Source: Acidobacteriota bacterium (lineage in GTDB: Bacteria > Acidobacteriota > Vicinamibacteria > Vicinamibacterales > UBA2999). Taken from it: DNA of 54,481 nt. The DNA lies in assembly GCA_020851565.1 (NCBI GenBank), contig JADZCN010000170.1, positions 1 through 54,481 on the forward strand, in the 5' to 3' direction. Shown piece by piece: positions 52,615 through 54,481 of this stretch; position 1 is the stretch's first letter; the number at the start of each line of letters is the position of its first letter. A program made the position numbers and the translations under genes. Under the pieces are notes generated by a model, which was not told the DNA's origin, searched no databases, and saw only the letters and a list, made by a program, of their open reading frames with translations.

Positions 52615-53538
52615 TCACCCGCTCTTCCGCACCCCGTGCAGCATCGCGCGCGAGAGGAGGCCCGTCAAGCGCTCGCCCTTCATCGCCTCGATGTCCTCCC
52701 GCGCCTTCAGGACCACCCCGAGCGTCTCCTCGATGGTGGCTGGGTCCAGCTCGTGACGGTCGAGCGCGACGAGGGCGGACACCCAGTCCAGCGTCTCGGA
52801 GACGCCTGGCGTCTTGTACAGCTCCGCCGTTCGCAGCTCCTGCACCACGGCCGTCACCTGGCGCGACAGCGCCTCGTCTGCCTGCGGCACGCGCCGCTCG
52901 ACGATGGCCAGCTCCTTCTCGAAGGTCGGATACTCGATCCACTGGTAGAGGCAGCGCCGCTTCAGCGCGTCGTGCACCTCGCGCGTGCGGTTCGAGGTGA
53001 GGATGACGATGGGCGGCTCGGCGGCGGCAATGGTGCCGAGCTCGGGAATGGTCACGCGGAATTCCGAGAGCAGCTCGAGCAGGTAGCCCTCGAACTCCTC
53101 GTCCGCCCGGTCGATCTCGTCGATGAGGAGCACGGGCGGCTTACCCGGCTTGCCCTCGAGCGCGCGGAGCAGCGGCCGCTTGATCAGGTACGTCTCGCTG
53201 AAGAGCTCCTGTCGCGCGGCGGCGCGGTCCACGGCGTGCGCCGCTTCGAGGATGCGGAGCTCGAGCAGCTGCCGCGCGTAGTCCCACTCGTAGACGGCGT
53301 GCGAGACGTCGAGGCCCTCGTAGCACTGCAGGCGGATGAGCTCGGTGCCCAGCACCGAGGCAAGCGCCCGCGCCACCGCGGTCTTGCCGACGCCGGCCTC
53401 GCCCTCGAGGAAGAGCGGACGCCGCAGCGAGACGGCGAGATAGATGGACGTCGCCAGCGCGCGGTCGGCGACGTACCCTTCCGCCGCCAGCCGCGCCTGG
53501 ACGTCGTCTATCGAGCGGACGAGCGGCTCGGTGCTCAA
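52615..53538 (-). CDS. coxD: CoxD-like MoxR-family AAA+ ATPase, TTG start
   Basis: 307 aa. AAA+ landmarks: Walker A EGEAGVGKT near 45-53, LIRLQCYEGLDVSHAVYEWDYARQLL near 67, Walker B PVLLIDEIDRADEEFEGYLLELL near 133 with a following TIPELG segment, sensor 1 PIVILTSNRTREVHDALKRRCLYQWIEYP near 170 and an arginine finger. MoxR-type CoxD acts as a chaperone in molybdenum-cofactor sulfuration with CoxE. No ATG or GTG fits; the frame opens at TTG 53538, overlapping the coxM stop as TTGA, which gives tight coupling. Confidence 0.92.
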   Translation of the reverse strand: MSTEPLVRSIDDVQARLAAEGYVADRALATSIYLAVSLRRPLFLEGEAGVGKTAVARALASVLGTELIRLQCYEGLDVSHAVYEWDYARQLLELRILEAAHAVDRAAARQELFSETYLIKRPLLRALEGKPGKPPVLLIDEIDRADEEFEGYLLELLSEFRVTIPELGTIAAAEPPIVILTSNRTREVHDALKRRCLYQWIEYPTFEKELAIVERRVPQADEALSRQVTAVVQELRTAELYKTPGVSETLDWVSALVALDRHELDPATIEETLGVVLKAREDIEAMKGERLTGLLSRAMLHGVRKSG

Positions 53539-54401
53539 CTCGCCCGCTTGGCCGCCGCGGCCACCGCCCGCGCGACGTAGGCGCCCGCCACGGCGCGGCG
53601 ATATTCGGCCGACGCGAAGATGTCGCCCATCAGGTCGCCGGAGAGATCCCCCGCCGCCTTGCTGCAGGCCGAGGCAATCGCCTCGTCCGTGAGTGGCTGT
53701 CCCGTGAGGGCGGCTTCCACGGACGGCAGGCGGGTGGGCATCCCCGTGATCCCGCCGACGATGATGATGGCGCGGGTGCAGGCGCCGCCGGAGGCGTCCA
53801 CGGCGGCTGCCGCCCCGATGACGGCGTACCGCGAAGCCGGGTGCGGGAACTTCGCGTAGGCCGCGCCCCGGCCGCTGCCGATCGTCGGCACCCACACGGC
53901 AGTGAGGATGTCGCTCTCGCCGAGAGCGGTGGTCATCATGCCCTGGAAGAACTCGGCCGCCTCCACCGAGCGCGTGCCCGACGCGCCGGCAATCTCCATG
54001 CGCGCGCCGACGGCAGTGAGCACCGTCGGCAGGTCCGCGGCAGGGTCCGCGTGCGCGACGCTGCCGCCAATGGTGCCGCGGTTCCTGACGGCCGGGTCCC
54101 CGATGCGCGAGGCGGCATCGGCCAGGATCGCGCAGCTCTTCGCGACCAGCGGCGACGCCGCCACCTCCGCGTGTGTCGTCATGGCGCCGATGCGCAGGCC
54201 GCCGTCCGCGGCGGTGATGCCCTTCAGCTCCGCGATGCGCCCGATGTCCACGACGGCGGCAGGTGCCGCGAGGCGCAGCTTCATCGCGGGCAGCAGGCTG
54301 TGGCCGCCCGCCAGGATCTTCGCGCCCGGGTTGGCCGCGAGCAAGCGATGTGCGTCGGCCACCGAGGAGGCGCGGTGATACGCGAAAGACGAGGCGTACA
54401 T
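53535..54401 (-). CDS. coxM: FAD-binding medium subunit of a CO dehydrogenase-like molybdenum hydroxylase
   Basis: 288 aa. FAD-binding PCMH-type domain: SSFAYHRASSVADAHRLLAANPGAKILAGGHSLLPAMKLR from residue 4 (AGGHS pyrophosphate loop), RIGAMTTHAEV near 70, the second flavin motif RNRGTIGGSVAHADPAADLPTVL near 106, then FFQGMM and a C-terminal domain with YRRAVAGAYVARAV. It passes electrons from the [2Fe-2S] subunit to quinone or another acceptor. The start lies a single base after the stop of the large subunit. No coxS is in the window. Confidence 0.94.
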   Translation of the reverse strand: MYASSFAYHRASSVADAHRLLAANPGAKILAGGHSLLPAMKLRLAAPAAVVDIGRIAELKGITAADGGLRIGAMTTHAEVAASPLVAKSCAILADAASRIGDPAVRNRGTIGGSVAHADPAADLPTVLTAVGARMEIAGASGTRSVEAAEFFQGMMTTALGESDILTAVWVPTIGSGRGAAYAKFPHPASRYAVIGAAAAVDASGGACTRAIIIVGGITGMPTRLPSVEAALTGQPLTDEAIASACSKAAGDLSGDLMGDIFASAEYRRAVAGAYVARAVAAAAKRAS

Positions 54402-54402
54402 C

Positions 54403-54481
54403 TCAGGCTCCCTTCTTCGCCGTCTGCACGGCGCGCCAGACCCGTTCCGGCGTCATGGGCATGGGCAGCGCGTCCACGCCG
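54403..54481 (-). CDS. coxL: CoxL-like molybdenum hydroxylase large subunit, C-terminal end (partial)
   Basis: Only the last 25 residues are inside the window, ending DALPMPMTPERVWRAVQTAKKGA. The MPMTPERVWRA ending is the common C terminus of xanthine-oxidase-family large subunits (CoxL-type). The stop is 1 nt from the coxM start. Whether this is a true form I CO dehydrogenase (active-site loop with Cys) or another hydroxylase cannot be told from this fragment. Confidence 0.85.
   Translation of the reverse strand, partial: GVDALPMPMTPERVWRAVQTAKKGA

Overview
The window is about 54.5 kb of very G+C-rich DNA (roughly 70% by eye; the first ~1 kb is clearly lower). The gene content looks like a free-living soil bacterium of the Acidobacteriota, most likely the Vicinamibacteria. 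The reasons are an ECF sigma factor followed by a Ser/Thr kinase carrying a PD40/TolB-like propeller, secreted DinB-fold and HELGH-type proteins, a cytochrome c fused to a copper-monooxygenase-like module, a DUF3516 Ski2-like helicase and a cox-type molybdenum hydroxylase cluster. The taxonomy is inference; there is no rRNA, tRNA, phage or CRISPR in the window.

Layout. 1-1.04 kb: a lower-GC segment with one unknown membrane protein and a compact three-stem inverted repeat, abutting a kinase that has lost most of its propeller. 1-7.7 kb: kinase/ECF sigma pair, secreted zincin-like protein, a frameshifted GNAT-like gene, a DUF2236 oxygenase-like protein, a secreted DinB protein, a small secreted protein and a PIN/Phd toxin-antitoxin pair. 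7.8-18.2 kb: a cyclic-nucleotide-binding protein translationally coupled to an LTA-synthase-like sulfatase, a secreted cyclase, an M28 peptidase, an unknown secreted protein, an aldehyde dehydrogenase, a second larger cyclic-nucleotide-binding paralogue and a PH-domain protein. 18.3-27.8 kb: endonuclease IV, a secreted alkaline-phosphatase-superfamily phosphodiesterase, a cytochrome/monooxygenase-like protein, a small secreted protein, a PQQ-type sugar dehydrogenase with an N-terminal repeat tract, and a divergent MocR regulator facing a PNPOx-like plus TSUP-exporter operon. 27.9-35.5 kb: thioesterase, subclass B3 metallo-beta-lactamase, IorAB-type molybdenum oxidoreductase, AmpG-like muropeptide permease, D-aminoacylase and a small [2Fe-2S] protein. 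35.5-45.1 kb, all on the minus strand: AsmA protein, hybrid histidine kinase, CheR methyltransferase, DUF3516 helicase, DDAH/arginine-deiminase-like enzyme and an APC antiporter. 45.3-49.8 kb: a 732-aa unknown protein, an mhqO/mhqD-like quinone-detoxification pair and a secreted SnoaL/DUF4440 protein. 49.9-54.5 kb: coxG, coxE, two unknown genes, coxD, coxM and the end of coxL.

Two signals run through the whole window. First, at least nine genes have a -10-like hexamer (TANNNT, or GATAAT once) exactly 6-7 nt before the start codon, which places transcription starts on the first codon and implies leaderless mRNAs; other genes have ordinary Shine-Dalgarno leaders. Second, most long intergenic gaps are filled by short tandem repeats (units of 7-20 bp, several unrelated families). 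At three places two half-arrays face each other as large inverted repeats, and related repeats have entered coding sequence in the sugar dehydrogenase and the helicase.

Themes that link neighbours are cell-envelope and muropeptide handling (AmpG, D-aminoacylase, B3 beta-lactamase, LtaS-like sulfatase), molybdenum hydroxylases (iorAB, cox), arginine or methylarginine use (APC plus DDAH) and quinone stress (mhqO/mhqD).
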